Shown here: one piece after another, positions 12,340-25,200 of the stretch
How the letters are laid out: the number at the start of each line of letters is the position of its first letter
How positions within the stretch are numbered: position 1 is the first letter of the stretch
NCBI GenBank assembly: GCA_025618425.1
Contig: CM046838.1
Span: 21,399,211-21,463,210 of the forward strand
Direction: 5' to 3'
Source of the DNA: Heliocidaris tuberculata
Taxonomy: Eukaryota; Echinodermata; Echinoidea; Camarodonta; Echinometridae
DNA length: 64,000 nt
Made by a program: the position numbers and the translations under genes
Notes under the pieces: model-generated
What the model was told of the DNA's origin: nothing
Databases searched by the model: none
What the model saw: the letters and a program-made list of their open reading frames with translations, nothing else

Positions 12340-12895
12340 TGTGAAAAATTGTACATGCATTGATATCCTCCCGCCTTGATTTTTGCAATGCACTTCTGTT
12401 CAATTTACCTCAGAACCAGTTATATAGGCTCCAGAAACTTCAAAACGCCGCAGCTCGTATTGTCTCACTGTCTAATAGGCGCTCTCACATCACTCCCATT
12501 TTGAATTCACTGCACTGGCTCCCTGTCAAAGATCGTATAATTTTCAAAATTTTGTTGCTCACTTTTCATTGTATTCATGGATCAGCACCCCAATACAATC
12601 TCTCTTTTATTCATTATTACATACCCAAAAGATCTCTGCGCTCATCAACATCCGGCTCTCTTGTAATTCCTAAAGTTTCAAAATCTTGGGGTGAAAGATC
12701 CTTTGCTTACGCATGCCCCACCTTGTGGAATAGTCTTCCTGTAGACATCAAAGCTTGTATCTCTGTTGATTCTTTTAAAAATCTTCTCAAAACCTTTCTA
12801 TTTACATGTACTTTGTAATTCTTTATGCGCCTTGAGCACTCTACAGAGTGGATTTGGCGCTTTATAAGTCACATTATTATTATTATTATTATTAA
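12340..12895 (+). mobile_element. 5'-truncated non-LTR retrotransposon (LINE) 3' end
   Basis: The frame 12360-12818 encodes about 150 residues typical of the C-terminal end of a LINE reverse transcriptase ORF: SRLDFCNALLFNLP, QNAAARIVS, SLHWLPVKDRI, FKILLLTFHCIHG, RSLRSS, SWGERSFAYACPTLWNSLP and FKNLLKTFLF. The apparent start is TTG, not a true initiator; the copy is truncated on its 5' side and lacks the catalytic FADD region and endonuclease. A short 3' tail (GCGCCTTGAGCACTC..GGCGCTTTATAAG) ends in (ATT)n at 12870-12895, the usual insertion end of this class (CR1/L2/Jockey-like group). The frame is still open, so the insertion is fairly recent. It has no cellular function. Confidence 0.9.
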
Positions 12896-13036
12896 TAATT
12901 ACACAGACAAGGAATATAAAATCAATCACTGTAGACCAGAATGGAATCAGTAATTTTAAAATTTTGAAATCCCCCCCCCCCTTTTTATTTTTTTATTCAA
13001 GAATTGATGTAGAGACCATACACCTTGACAAATAAT
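12896..13036. other. Intergenic, poly(C)/poly(T)
   Basis: Short spacer with C10 at about 12970 followed by T-rich sequence. Confidence 0.5.
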
Positions 13037-13380
13037 TCATTCTTTTGTAGGATGGATAATTACAGAATGCAGTGTAGAGAAATAATGGAAAATAGTAAAA
13101 GTTCTCCAAATTGCGCAGACACGCCCCCTCACACTCACATCACTTCGATGAAGAACTCCCCTTTCCATTAATGCTGTCAAATTACCATATTTTGAATAGA
13201 CCGTAATACTTGAAAAATAGTTCCCTCTTTTGAAGGGTAGATAATACAGAATGCTATGTAAAGAAATAATGGAAAATGGTAAAAGTTCTCCAAATTGCGC
13301 AGACACGCCCTCTCACACTCACATCACTTCAATGAAAAACTCCCCTCTCCATTAACGCCGTCAAATTACCATATTTCCGC
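13037..13380 (+). repeat. Two-unit tandem repeat, 184-bp period
   Basis: Units share AGAAATAATGGAAAAT.GTAAAAG, AAATTGCGCAGACACGCC and CTCACACTCACATCACTTC, with TTGCGCAG at 13111 and 13295. Unit identity is high. Minus-strand ORFs here are created by the repeat. Confidence 0.75.
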
Positions 13381-13779
13381 ACCGCCAAAGGAGCAGCAGG
13401 AGAAGTGGATAAACGGGGGCGTCAAAAATACAGAAGTGACCCCACCTGCTCTGCTTGGGGGAAGATAATCAATATTTTTGTGAAAGACGAGACTCGCATT
13501 TTGTGATTAGAAAGGCCTTATAACGTACGCCAGCCCTTTATGGATTCGTGTTGACCTGCATGTGTTTGTGTTCACATTCGGTGAAAAACAGTGTTTGGAT
13601 ATATGCGTTACATCAGCAGAAAAGATTAGAAAACTGTTACTGTAAATTGTCATTGATAACAAGTTTTATGAAACAGGGCCCTAGCTAATCACCCTCTTTG
13701 GAGATGTGAAATACATGTACATGTAAATAACTAAATAAACAAAAGGATAATTTGAATGTATGAATGAATGAATGATATA

Positions 13780-14053
13780 AGGTAGCTTAGCGAAACCCAA
13801 TGGTGCATAAATACGCGGGAAAGACGCATAGAGGAAAATTGCAAGTTTTGTATGTTCTTCTAAAATTAGAAGCAGAAATATCTGAATAAAAATTATCATA
13901 CTATTTTGCTTAAGTGTTCAAAGATTTGAATACTAATTCTACATTGTAATATTTTGATTCTGCCTCTCTAGAATAAAATTTTGCTTTTGAATAATTTTGT
14001 CATATGCGTCTTTCCCGCGTTCTTACGCACCACGATGTTTCGCTAAGCTACCT
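13780..14053. mobile_element. 274-bp foldback element
   Basis: It starts AGGTAGCTTAGCGAAAC and ends GTTTCGCTAAGCTACCT. The inverted match extends about 50 bp per side through ACGCGGGAAAGACGCATA. The interior is AT-rich and non-coding. It is a MITE-type element of undetermined superfamily. Confidence 0.75.
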
Positions 14054-15060
14054 AAATAAACAACCCTCTAAATTCACAATGACCTCTAAATTTTAACAAT
14101 TGTTCTGTAGAGACAAATAAAAGGATACCCTAACATATTTCATCGTCATAAAATGACTCCCCAACACAAAAGACAGTGTAGATCCCTGTAGTGTTGATCC
14201 ACTTATAGACACACTTATGATCCGGTGAAATATGCCTCATTATGATACACTTAACCAACTGTTTATTGATGGAGATGTATCAAAACGCTACCTCCCGCTT
14301 GTACGTATGGCACATCCCTTGAGGGAAACCCATCAATATGGTTGTTCCGATCCGTCAGCTCTTTACGGTATGAAGGGGTCCCTGTAGCGTCACTTCCGCC
14401 CCCCTTTCCCCCCCCCCCCCCAACCAAGTGAAATATTGATCGGTCTACGTAGGCTGTCTAATGAATGGCAAGGAGTATAATACCAAAAGAAAAGGGTCAT
14501 ATACGGCCTTTTCCAGTTTATCTGTTTTCAGCAATCCTGTTCATTCATCAAATTGTTCATGGTCGTTAACAACCTTCAAAATGTGTGAAGGAAATATCTC
14601 CCTAGAGCGTATATGCATGTTTTATGATAAAATTACCATTCTGTCTGCTAAATCTAAGGTAATAGTATGGCCATTTTGATGCAAATCATTCTAAAGTGGC
14701 ATGAATGCCATGATGACCAACAAAATAAACCCTTCATGGACTTTGTAATTTAGAGAAAAAAAACATGCAGTAATTAGATGATTATAGCCATTTTTGCGTT
14801 TGATTTTGAAGAAAAAAAAATTAAACAATTGGAGTAGATTATTGACTGTTTTCTGTTTTTAACCCTTGATAATAATGACTTGAAGTACATAAAAGGAGAA
14901 TTTCCATAGTAAGTACTTAACATGTACAATTGTACATGTACTTGTTGAAATATAATAGTTATCAAAGTCAGCATATACATAACAGCATCAGCCTTTGATC
15001 CCTATACTATCTTGTTTACATAAGACTTGTTTGATGAAGTTAAGAGTGTCAATAAACCCC
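14054..15060. other. Intergenic, no gene recognised
   Basis: No exon is supported. There is a C-rich stretch at about 14400-14421. The short ORFs at 14461-14679 and 14774-14980 are unrecognised. Confidence 0.5.
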
Positions 15061-15655
15061 TATTAAACGGCAATCCAACCTTGATAATAAGATGATTTGT
15101 GTGAAAGCAGAAAAATAAGAAAAACAGGATGGCGAAAGTTTGAAAGAAATCGGACAAGGACTAAGAAAGTTATGGGTGTTTGAAAAATGAGATCACTACA
15201 TCTATGCGAATCTCAAATTGGCAATTTGATGAGTCAATTGTGACATTTTTGTGGACAACTCTCCCATTTGTCGCACACAAAAATATCATTAATTTGCGGT
15301 TTTCTTCGAGGCGCTTTTACCCTCGGGGCAGTACTCGAAATATATTGGAGATAGCATATTTTTATAGGTCTTCATGAACGAAAAGATCCCACTGAGTAAT
15401 GCATTTTGAAAAAAAGTGACATTTTAGCCATTTTGTGTGTTAGAGCGAATGGGGGAGTTGTCCACAGCTACATCACAGTGACATTACCTATTCGGCCAAT
15501 TTGAAATTCCCATATGCATAGTGATTACAACTTTCAAAAATTCATAACTTTCTTATTGCTTGTCCGATTTTGTTCAAACTTTCACCAATCTGCTTCTCTG
15601 ATTTTTCCTCTTTCTTTCAAAGCAACTTGCTATAAAGGTTGGATTTCCCTATTAA
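15061..15655. mobile_element. ~595-bp foldback element
   Basis: The left end TATTAAACGGCAATCCAACC and right end GGTTGGATTTCCCTATTAA are inverted. Arms match over about 200 bp: GAAAGTTTGAAAGAAATCGG against the reverse complement of CCGATTTTGTTCAAACTTTC, and TGTGGACAACTCTCCCATT against AATGGGGGAGTTGTCCACA. The ORF at 15180-15377 lies within an arm. It is a non-autonomous foldback or MITE. Confidence 0.8.
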
Positions 15656-18038
15656 GATACCAATGTAAACCACCATCCCCTTGATCACATGTTATTCGAG
15701 TGCCATTCTTGGTCTGTTTACACAAAGTAAATAGTTCCTAGACAAGCTGTAATTGATCCTCAAACATAACTGTACAGTCAGTGATGTGCAGTGTTTACAT
15801 TATAAGCTTGCCTCACATACAGGAAAGTATGCTTACATCAGTGTGTAGAGTCAGTTGCAGGTTTACTTTTATTACAGGGAATTAAATATGTTTTTTTCTT
15901 CAAAAAAGCATTACAAAACCAAAACTTGTTTTAATTCATGATTTCGTAAAGGGTGTTGTTTTTTTTTTGTCTGGCAAGTCAGTTTCCCACTGTTGATATA
16001 TCATTCTCTTTTGAAATTCACTATTTTTTTTTTCCTGACATGAATAGAAACTTTCCTGCAAATCATAAAACTTTTTAGTAGTAATTTTGTTAATACTAAA
16101 TGAGGTATTCTAGTTTGAACAAATTTTCCATATTCTTCTAAAAAAAATTAAGCATGACCTTGGGTTTAAGCTTAGTCTAAGTCAAGTTTAACAAAAGAAG
16201 TTAGACCAAGATCTAAGTTTTCTCTTTGTTTAACATGACTTTAGCCCTTGTGTCGGGTTTAACTGAATTTGTAAAATATAAGCCTTTAATTTGGTCAATT
16301 TATATCCAAATATTTGATTGACAATTTTTTTAAAATTATTTTATTGTTCAGACAATTTTCGTTGTTTCAAACCATGTCACTAACCTTTTATGGGGATTTT
16401 TGCCTCGTCAAACCTCTTTATAGACTGCATGGTAATATCCAAGATTATCTTGTTTCATACTCTAATGGCTTCAACAGGTAATAGATACTACCAGTATTTT
16501 TTTTTGCATGTCAAAGAGGCCCAAGTTTGATTATAAAAATACATATCATTTCCAAAATGATGACACGATAACAGTTTTAAAAAGAAAAACAACAAAGTAC
16601 ACATAGTATTTGAAGGAATGGTACATTCTAGATTCTATCTTCTAAATTCTAGATACTGCCCACTCAGATTTCCTACTCAAAATAAAAGAAGGCCTATATA
16701 TTAAGTGGACCAAAGTTACCATTCCTTCAATTGCTATGTATCAATGTGTGACACAGTGTGTAAAAGAAAGGGATAATTTTTAACAAGCCTGCCCCTCCCC
16801 TACCCCCACCCCCACCCCCACCCATTTTGTAGGTTGTAGCCTTTTATGATTCCACCACTGTTAGAATTTTTTTGTAATGGTTTTGAAGTGGAAATGTTGG
16901 GGGTAATGTAACACAACTTTTGCCCTGCTGAATACAAGTCTATCCTTTGGATAATATCACAGAATTTCTATTCCATAGTGAAGTTACTCTAATAACAAAG
17001 ATTTTTATATTTTTTTTCCCTTAAGTCCTCTCTTAACTGATGACCAATCCATCACCAGTCCCAATCTCTATTCTATTCTTAAACTTTTGTCTTGCACCTT
17101 CAATATACGCTGTAGATTTATTTATACTTCTTGGATTCTTGAAATATACAGTCTTTGCTGTCTTTTTAGTGTGCTGGTGATAATCCATATGACTGTTTCA
17201 TTCTAAAGCAAGAGCGCCCTCTTGTGTTTTGAACAAGACATTTACCAGGGTAGAGTTCTGTTGCTCACTTCCTATATGCAGTGCAGTAAAAATAATTTAA
17301 ACAAAAAATAATTTTCCGTTTTAGAACCAGATTTGCTTGTTTGACAATGTTTGTGTTTACATCTCTCCATTTTGTTGTGCTTTATAGGAAGGAAATACAT
17401 TAACATTATTATTTTCCCCCTTCTCATGTGACTTGTATTCCCTTCCTTTAAAAGTGGCTCTTATTTCAAAGCCTCTTTATTTTGACTCAATCCACAGAGG
17501 CCTTTTTTTATATATATAAAGCTGTCAGTTTGTTTTTTCAAGAATTTTTAGTTTGTTTTTTCATGTATTTTCAATTTGTTTTTTCATGTATTTTCAATTG
17601 GTTTGAAGTTATGTATTTCACTGTTCAATAACCAATTGGCTAATAAGTTTTAAAAAAAGAAGTACTTCAAACCACGATTTTAAAGATGATGTGAATTGAT
17701 TTTGATCAAGTCATTGTACAGTATATTTCAACGTGCTTGAAAACCTATTTTTCAAAAAAGTCATTTTTCAACTGTAATAATTTTGATTCAACTTCAAAAT
17801 ACTTGCAGTTTTGCCAAGCAAATGAAAACCCATAATAAGTTGTCTAAATTCGAAGTCTAACTTACTTTTTTTCTTCTCTCTCTCTTCTTTTCTTTATTTC
17901 ATGTTGCTCTCTTGGGCTTAATTACATCGGAATCCATAATAGGTAAGTAAACCAAATGTCATTTTTCAGTTCTAACATTATTTCCTGTGGTTCAGTGGTT
18001 GTCTTTTTTTTTTCAACCCACACACATAAATACCTGTA
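15656..18038. other. Intergenic, AT-rich
   Basis: No exon is supported. It contains a C-rich simple repeat at 16790-16822 (CCCCCACCC units) and a three-unit tandem at about 17529-17602 built on TTTGTTTTTTCATGTATTTTC. Confidence 0.55.
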
Positions 18039-18454
18039 TTAACCCTTTCAGGACAAGAACTATTTAAGGGCTAAATTGATCACATTTTGTTCTTCAAATT
18101 GGCAACAATAATATTTTTCTCTTCGTGCTACATGGTTCTCATAAGGTGTAATGTCTGTGAAAACAATAAACTTGGTTAGAAAATTTGTTGAAAAGTTGAA
18201 AAAATTGCGAATTTTGATAAAAAACAATGATTTTGAACCTCTCAATGTGTTGCCAATTTAAGGATTTTAAAGCCTGTTCTCATATTTTAAATTCCTGGCA
18301 TCAAACGCAATATGGTCATGCAACAAAAATAGACGTAGTGCGTGCAGAAATTTTTGCTCTTTCTACTTATGCATCTGGTATATTTTTTAGAGCTCTGAAT
18401 CAAAAGTTATTGAGCCAAACCACAAAATGTGGTAAATTGTCTCGAAAGGGTTAA
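18039..18454. mobile_element. 416-bp TTAA-bounded MITE
   Basis: The ends are TTAACCCTTTCAGGACAA and TTGTCTCGAAAGGGTTAA, giving a ~14-bp inverted repeat. TTAA at both edges is consistent with piggyBac-type insertion. A weaker internal symmetry joins AAATTGGCAACAATAAT (left) with GTGTTGCCAATTT (right). The ORFs at 18060-18245 and 18227-18454 are inside the element and not genes. Confidence 0.65.
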
Positions 18455-19018
18455 TGTCATTGAAGTTGAGTGTATGGTGTTCTTTGATTGTTTGATCTTA
18501 ATGGTTTCACAAGATATGCCAAAAGAAAGTATACTTGTTGATGTACATGTAGGAAAAGCATCCCATATGTTTTTCCAAAGGCCTACCTATGTGTGCTTGG
18601 TTATAAGGCATTAATCCTCTGACACTTAGTCCCTATGATAGGGTGTACAATTGTAAGTGGCACTTGCCTTTATTGAACTATCAAAGTATTTTTGTTTGTA
18701 TATAAATTGGGCAGACAATCATAAATAAACTTGCCTAGTCATAATCTTGAAAAACTTATAGTTTCTTCGCCATATTTAAAGGAATGTACATGTATTTGTA
18801 TTTTAAGAACCTCAATTACAATCGACATAAATTAATATCATTCATTGATTTGGTCAATAGATCACCACTTATGACATAACTTCTAGATTGGAATAATTTA
18901 TTTCATTTCATTTCAAATTTCTGATAGGTTAAGAACAAAGTAAGGAGTAAGGAATCCTGCTGTAAGCCTATAAAACTTAGAATTGAGTTCTTTGCAAAGA
19001 AGAGAGAGAGAGAAAGAA

Positions 19019-19052
<34 letters not shown>

Positions 19053-20026
19053 GGGGGAGTGATAAGTGTTTATCATAGAGCAATTGCTGGCTGATAAGAC
19101 TTGTAGGAGCATGCACAATCAATACCAAAGTCTTCTACGACTGCTGCGGAGAGATGCAATGATCATCATCGCATCCCCCATTTCAGTACCCCCCAAAGCA
19201 ATTAATGCGGCATTCTTGTATCCACTCTCCAAGTGAAGCGACTAAGCACAAAGGAAGATAAACATGTCTGAAGAGATCCACTGAACTGTTCTACAGCACT
19301 GTGCGATGGCCGCCTTTTCAAACAGGAATGGGAAGGTTCTCGTGTCTTGTCTTGCAAACATTTTGACATTTTGCAAACATTCAAACCGCAGCGGAAATGA
19401 ACACATTGTTTAAAGGTCTCAAAAGCATTATCTTTCTTGTTTTTATGAAGTATTTGTTTTTGTAAGACAAGGTGTGTTAGTAGTAACTAATGCCTAGATA
19501 TCAAATAAACTTGTCTCTGTATGATGAGATAAGGCTTAATATAGGAAATATTTAATGTTGATGTTAGGCTGCCGTGCATTTTTCCCTATCCTTTTAGAAC
19601 AAGGTCCAAAGTTACTTGTCCTCACATAGTATTTATCTGAAATTAAATGCTGGTCATCTGTCAGAAATTATATTGAAAATAAGATGTCAGATTTTTAAAA
19701 ATATTTTACAACTGTATATCAGTTATACCCAAACTTCAACTGATCAAGAAATTGTACAAATTCACATCAAACATGTCAGCAACACAAAAGTCAAACGTAG
19801 TTGTGGACAGTCATTGTAGAATATTTGCACACACTTTCATAATAATTATTGCATTACTTTGGATCCCACACATAAGGAGCATTAAGCATTAACAATTCAT
19901 ACTGAACATGTGGGAATCATATACTATTTAATACTAAGGTTTGGAAATGTTTGCTGTAGTAAAGAGTAACTACTGTATATATATATAAAACGCTATGGAT
20001 ACAATTTCGAAAGTTTGTCATTCACT
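18455..20026. other. Intergenic with GA microsatellite
   Basis: A GA/GAAA-rich microsatellite lies at about 19001-19053 and generates the two overlapping minus-strand ORFs there. No exon is supported. Confidence 0.55.
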
Positions 20027-20062
20027 TGATAAAGACGGTGTGAGTACCGTCGAAAATTTGTG
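20027..20062 (+). ncRNA. Hammerhead-like remnant (weak)
   Basis: TTGATAAAGACGGT, then TGAG, then ACCGTCGAAAA: a strong GACGGT/ACCGTC stem closed by a TGAG loop and followed by GAAA, as in stem II plus core of a hammerhead ribozyme. The canonical CUGAUGA core is changed to TTGATAA and I find no convincing stem III, so it is probably inactive. Such motifs are carried by Penelope-like and other retroelements. Confidence 0.25.
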
Positions 20063-20171
20063 AGGAAATAAAGAAGTTGGATAAAAGCATGACATTTCTA
20101 ATAGTTTGTTTCTATATATATATATATATATATGTGAAGAGAGAATATAATGGTACAGAATGAAGCAGGTC

Positions 20172-20215
20172 ACTTGTATTTGCAAGCTTTCGGCTCCTGG
20201 CCTTCTTCAAGTTTA
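20172..20215 (-). ncRNA. Hammerhead-like / Penelope-tail motif (weak)
   Basis: Read on the minus strand: CTTGAAGAAGGCC, AGGA, then GCCGAAAGCTTGCAAAT. The GGCC..GCC stem followed by GAAAGC resembles the ribozyme-bearing ends of Penelope-like elements. It is flanked by (AT)n at about 20113-20132 and 20247-20275. Recognition is from memory of the motif, without structure prediction. Confidence 0.3.
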
Positions 20216-20253
20216 TTTGCTAAATCAAACAGAAAAAAAAAAATAAAAAAATA

Positions 20254-20290
<37 letters not shown>

Positions 20291-20739
20291 AAAGTTCCAT
20301 TATTTGAATGCTCTGTCTTACTTTGGAAAGCAAATGATCTGCAACAACCAAGTATCAAATGCATTAGGTAGCAGTAATGCGCCATACTGTATACACTTAC
20401 CGAAGCTGGGTGCATTTCATTTAACACCAGAGGGGTTTAAGTAGTTCCTCGAAGATGAATACAACTTGATCTCAGCAACCAAACAATGCTGAGTTGCTGA
20501 CTGATTAAGCCTCTCTTTACAACCTTCTCTGAATTTGAAATATTAACTGGCTTGATGAGTGTATATTTTCCATCATTCTCAAAACCTCTTGTGCTTCCTA
20601 GATAGTGTAGTATTCTTCTCGAGTGATGAGATTTTCAGTTGCCATGGTAATCAGAATATACAAGGCGCTTGGACAATAAATCACAGCACTTCACTTCTGT
20701 AGGAAATAAGGATAACCTATATTAGAACATTCAGATCTA

Positions 20740-21800
20740 CTACTTACTACTTCCTAGATTATGTTTTTCTTTTTTCTTTTTTTTCTATGTTTGCTTTTAT
20801 TGCCACCTCATCTCCTGCTATGATTCCTATGATTCTACATCCACAGCTACTACTTTTCCTATGATTAACTTCTTGTACTTTTACTTCTACTGCTACTTAC
20901 GTCTTTGTCTCCTACTCGTACTCCCACTTCTACTTCTATGTTTATTTCTTCTGCCTCTAAACTTTTGAACTTCTAATTTTCTTAACATTTACACTTCTTT
21001 TCCTCTAAACATCTAATCTTCTAAAATTTTATACTCTCAAACTTCTAAACTTCCTAATTTCTAAACTAAGACATTTTAAACTTCTTCTAGATCTAAACTT
21101 CTACTTCTTTATATACTTCTAATACTACCTAAATTTTGTTCACTATATGATTTTATTCCTACCTGATATCCTGCTACCTGTAAATTTCTAAACTTTTTAA
21201 TGTATAAACCTTTTAAACTTCTGAACTTCTAAACTTCTAATCTTCTAAACTCCTAATCTTCTAATCTCTTTACCTTCTAAACTTCCTGACTTCTAAACTT
21301 CTAAACTCCAAAGACTTCTTAACTTTGAGATATTATACTTCTACTTCTAAACTTCTCTACTTCTACGTCCATACTTTTAATTTGTCTTCTACTGCTACTA
21401 CCATGACATGTATGATAATCTTCTACTTCTTCTGATACTTCTACTATTGTTATTCGCTTCTACTTCTATTCTACTATTTCTAATTCTGCTTCTGTATCTG
21501 CTTTTGCTCTTACTTTCAAATGTACTGTAATTGTTTGTTTTTTACCCATAAAACTGCAACTATTTTTTCTACACCCCCTTCGGATGTTTTTTCTAGCATG
21601 AGCACATTGGTCTACTACATGTACCACCATATACTTCTACATTTTCAGTTACTACTTTAAAGTTGTCAGCTACTATTTCTACATCTTCTGCTGATTCTCC
21701 TGTTCTGCTATACTTTACGACTTAACTACTATCTACATTTGCATCTTCATAATACATCTGCTCATACATCGACTACGTCTACCGTGGTTTATTCTTTACT
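20740..21800 (+). repeat. Degenerate CTTCTA/AACTTCTAA simple-repeat tract
   Basis: About 1 kb dominated by CTTCTA, ACTTCTAAACTTCTAA and related words with almost no G on the + strand. It is densest at 20935-21360. It looks like an expanded hexamer or dodecamer repeat that has decayed. It has no coding potential. Confidence 0.75.
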
Positions 21801-21950
21801 TCCTTGTTTTTGCCTCTGATTCTTTCTAATACCATCCTCTGATATTTTTTTCCACATTATATGCTTTTCCTCTTGATTCTCTTCTTCTCAACTTTGAAAT
21901 CTTAGAAATTGGTAAACAAGGATATTTCAAGATCAACACACTAAGAACCT

Positions 21951-22250
21951 TTGTGGAATTTTCACCAGCTCCCAAGTCGCCTTCTAATAGCAATTTCCCC
22001 TAGCTTCTGGGTTGATGTAGTCACTGTTGATAGCAGTATACCTGCGGGCAATGCGTGCTGTTATCCAGTAATGGTCTCTCAAGAGCATTTGCATAAACAC
22101 AACCGAAATATTCCGCCCGCTGCGAGGGGCTCCCTCGCCCGCCAGTTGCAAGCATTTTTATGTTTACTTTCAGGCTCGTCATGTCGTTGCGATGTCTCGT
22201 GCAAGTGTTCCCCTTCACCTGCTTTGTGTGGGTTCACACCTGAATGAAAC
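21951..22250. other. GC-richer unique segment, function unknown
   Basis: Unlike its surroundings it has CpG-containing complex sequence (CCGCCCGCTGCGAGGGGC) and stays open on + (21951-22247) and on parts of the minus strand. I find no protein family, initiator in good context, or clear splice boundary. It could be a regulatory element or an unrecognised exon. Confidence 0.25.
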
Positions 22251-25200
22251 ACTGTGAGAAACACTGTTCTGGTACGAAAATTGTGTGATGTGAAGATCTC
22301 AGCCTTATAAAGGACTGTAAATGGAAAATACCATTTATTGATCAATTAATGGTAGTATCTTCTTTTGGGGGAAGGGGGATGCATAAAACTTCTGCTTTAT
22401 TTGCTCATATAATTTATTTTGTTACAAAATCATTTGTTTTTCTTGTACATTCAAGCTGTGCTTGAGTTCAGCTCATGTTTCATCTTCACTTACATATTCT
22501 AATTATAGCACTTCTTTTCATGAATTTTGTTTTCATACTGCATAAGCTTAGGGTTGTTTTTGTTTTCTCTTGTTGCCTAGTTTCAGTTTCCCTCTTTCCG
22601 TAAGTACATCGAAACTGAGCTTGAATTTCAAACTAGTTTTATTTTATAATTATCTAAGGATTTAAGCGAGACCAACTGAGCTTTAAAGATTAATAGCCAG
22701 ATTTCTTTACTGGAGTGATGAGAGTATTTGGGGTACGAGGCAATTAAAATCTCTGCTATGTAATACATGGCTTAAGGTCCTGTTGGTGAAGACAAGTCTG
22801 TGGCGGTTATTATTCCTCCATAATAGCTGTTTCAAGTAACTAACCTTTTCTGTAAAGTGAATTTGTAGGGTAATATAGATGGTGCAGAAATATCCTTTCT
22901 TAGTTGACAGAATTCCATTTCCATTTGGATTGAGTTGGCGTCAAGTTTGACAAGTCATTAAAAAAACATGAAGGATGCTGATTTAGGATTGGACTTCTTG
23001 CAGTACACACCATGCACATTATCCCATCTATAGTTATTTTTTTCTTCTTCTAGGGCAAAGGAAATCTGCAGAAATAATGCATCTTGTGTAACGTGGAAAT
23101 TTCACTGTTTTGTAACCCTTTTAATACACTCATGTCATCCTTTAACACCCATGAGGGAAATTCTCACTTTCAGAAATTCTCTGTAATGTACAATATATTT
23201 GCAAGATTATTTTTGCCTAGTTCAGGACATTTCATTGCCTCAAAATGGCACTGTTTATTTGTTTATCATTTCACACTTGGCTAAATCCACCTTAGTTTAC
23301 AATGAATTACTCATTTATATTAAAATCTGAGTTTATGTGCAGTTATCATAGGTGAAATTGTCTTGATTTATGCAAATGTGGAATTTAACTAATGAGAGGT
23401 ACTGGCAAATTCTATTCACCATTGTTTTTCTAACTTCCACCTTCTACACGTAATATATATTTCACATCAGTCCTACTACCTCTATTAAAGACACACACAT
23501 GAGACAGAACCAAGAAGAAGCAGCTGTTTGTTATGTGGCTGTATTTTCTATCCTGTCATCTGCTTAGAAAGGAGCATAATTAGAGTTGGCACTAACATGT
23601 ATCTTTCCCACTCCTGACTGACATTTAACAGCTTTCATTTCATTCTGCTCTGCCACATGCTTTAATAGAGCATGAACCCTTTGTGGTAGGGTCCTAGATC
23701 GTGCCATCTCTAAGGTGAGAACGCAGCAACGTCGTTTTGGTGCGATCCAAGGAGGTCAATGACAATCCAAAATGGCGGAGCGCTGGACCACCTCTTGGGG
23801 GTGCTCCACAAGAGATAACATGATTTAAATTTGGCCCTCTCTACATGCTACGAGTGGTACGATAGATCGCGCTAACCACTGCAGGTGTGTATGCAGCGGG
23901 TGCCAGTGGACCTCCCTGGCACGCGCCATGGGTCGCTCCTCAATAAGGCGATCCATGGTCCGGTCTCGTAATGAGAACAGGGTCTTAGTGTGGTGATGAA
24001 TGGTAAAGAGGGAGATGCATGGGAGAAGGGATAAGAGAGTTGGGGAAGGAGATGGTGGTTTTCAGGGGAGAGATGGTGAAGGGATGTTGTAAGGGATGTT
24101 GTTATGCTATTGGGGGAAGGGGCTTGGGGAAATATGGGGATTCTAGGAAAGGGGGGCATGGGATACCGTGTTTCTGTGGGTAGAGAGGGAAATGAAAGGA
24201 AATTACTGGTAAGGTAATTAATTTTCATTTTTCTTTGTAGATAGATGTAGTGTTCTTTACAGATATAGAACTAACTCAATTTGAGTGATGCTGCATCCAT
24301 TTTAAGACTTAGACATATATCTCGTAACCTCACGAAGGCACCCACACACAAGCATGATACATATTTGCACTGGCCTGTCATTTAGATTGTCACCAGTGGT
24401 GTCCAGTAATATTTTCCCATGCCACAATTAATTTACAGTAGACAACTTTGTTTAAGCGAACAGAATGTATGCAGGCTGCATCTGTCGGCAAGTTGGCTTG
24501 TCAGATTGTATTAGTAAACAGCTCAATTCATATGACAGTATGCGGAAGACACTTAGCAGATGGAAGAAAAATGATTTTCCTGTCAAATTATTTGCTAACA
24601 TGGGAATTGAATATCATGTGGTGGATATTTTGACACTAAGGAGGGTCAGTGTGTGAAAGTAAAATTTTATCATATTGATTTGATTCGGCATTAGAATTGG
24701 TGTAAATGAATGAATTTTTGTCTTATCTTTTTCCATCTATTCTTCTCCTTTCCTTCATACATGTACCTCATCATAATTTTCACTCTCTTTATTCTTCCCT
24801 GTTCTGTCTTCATTTCATTTCACTTGGTGCAAACATTTCTGTTCTGTCCAACATCTTATGGACTTGATCAAGATTAATATCAAACACAAATAGAGACAAG
24901 ACAAGAGCTAGAAGCTGTCATGCTAATGATCAAATATTTGTGGAGATGAGTCCCTCTCTCAGGAAGTCCTAGTAATTAGACCACATAGTCACCACAGGAA
25001 GTGGTTTGTCAGGTCAAGATTTTGCAGGTTGCTTCGGTCATGGTGAAATGAGAAGTATAGCGAAGGGTCATGAACTTGAGACTATAACATTCTCACTCAT
25101 CAACAGTTGTTTATTAACTGCACGGCTCACTTGACGAAATGCCAGTTTCATTCATCAGTCATTTTATGCATGTAAAGCTGGTTATCTGTTGATGAAGTAT

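Noticed and set aside
22021..22345. GC-richer ORFs on both strands as a gene
   Set aside because: Both strands are open to a similar extent, and no motif or splice boundary decides between them.
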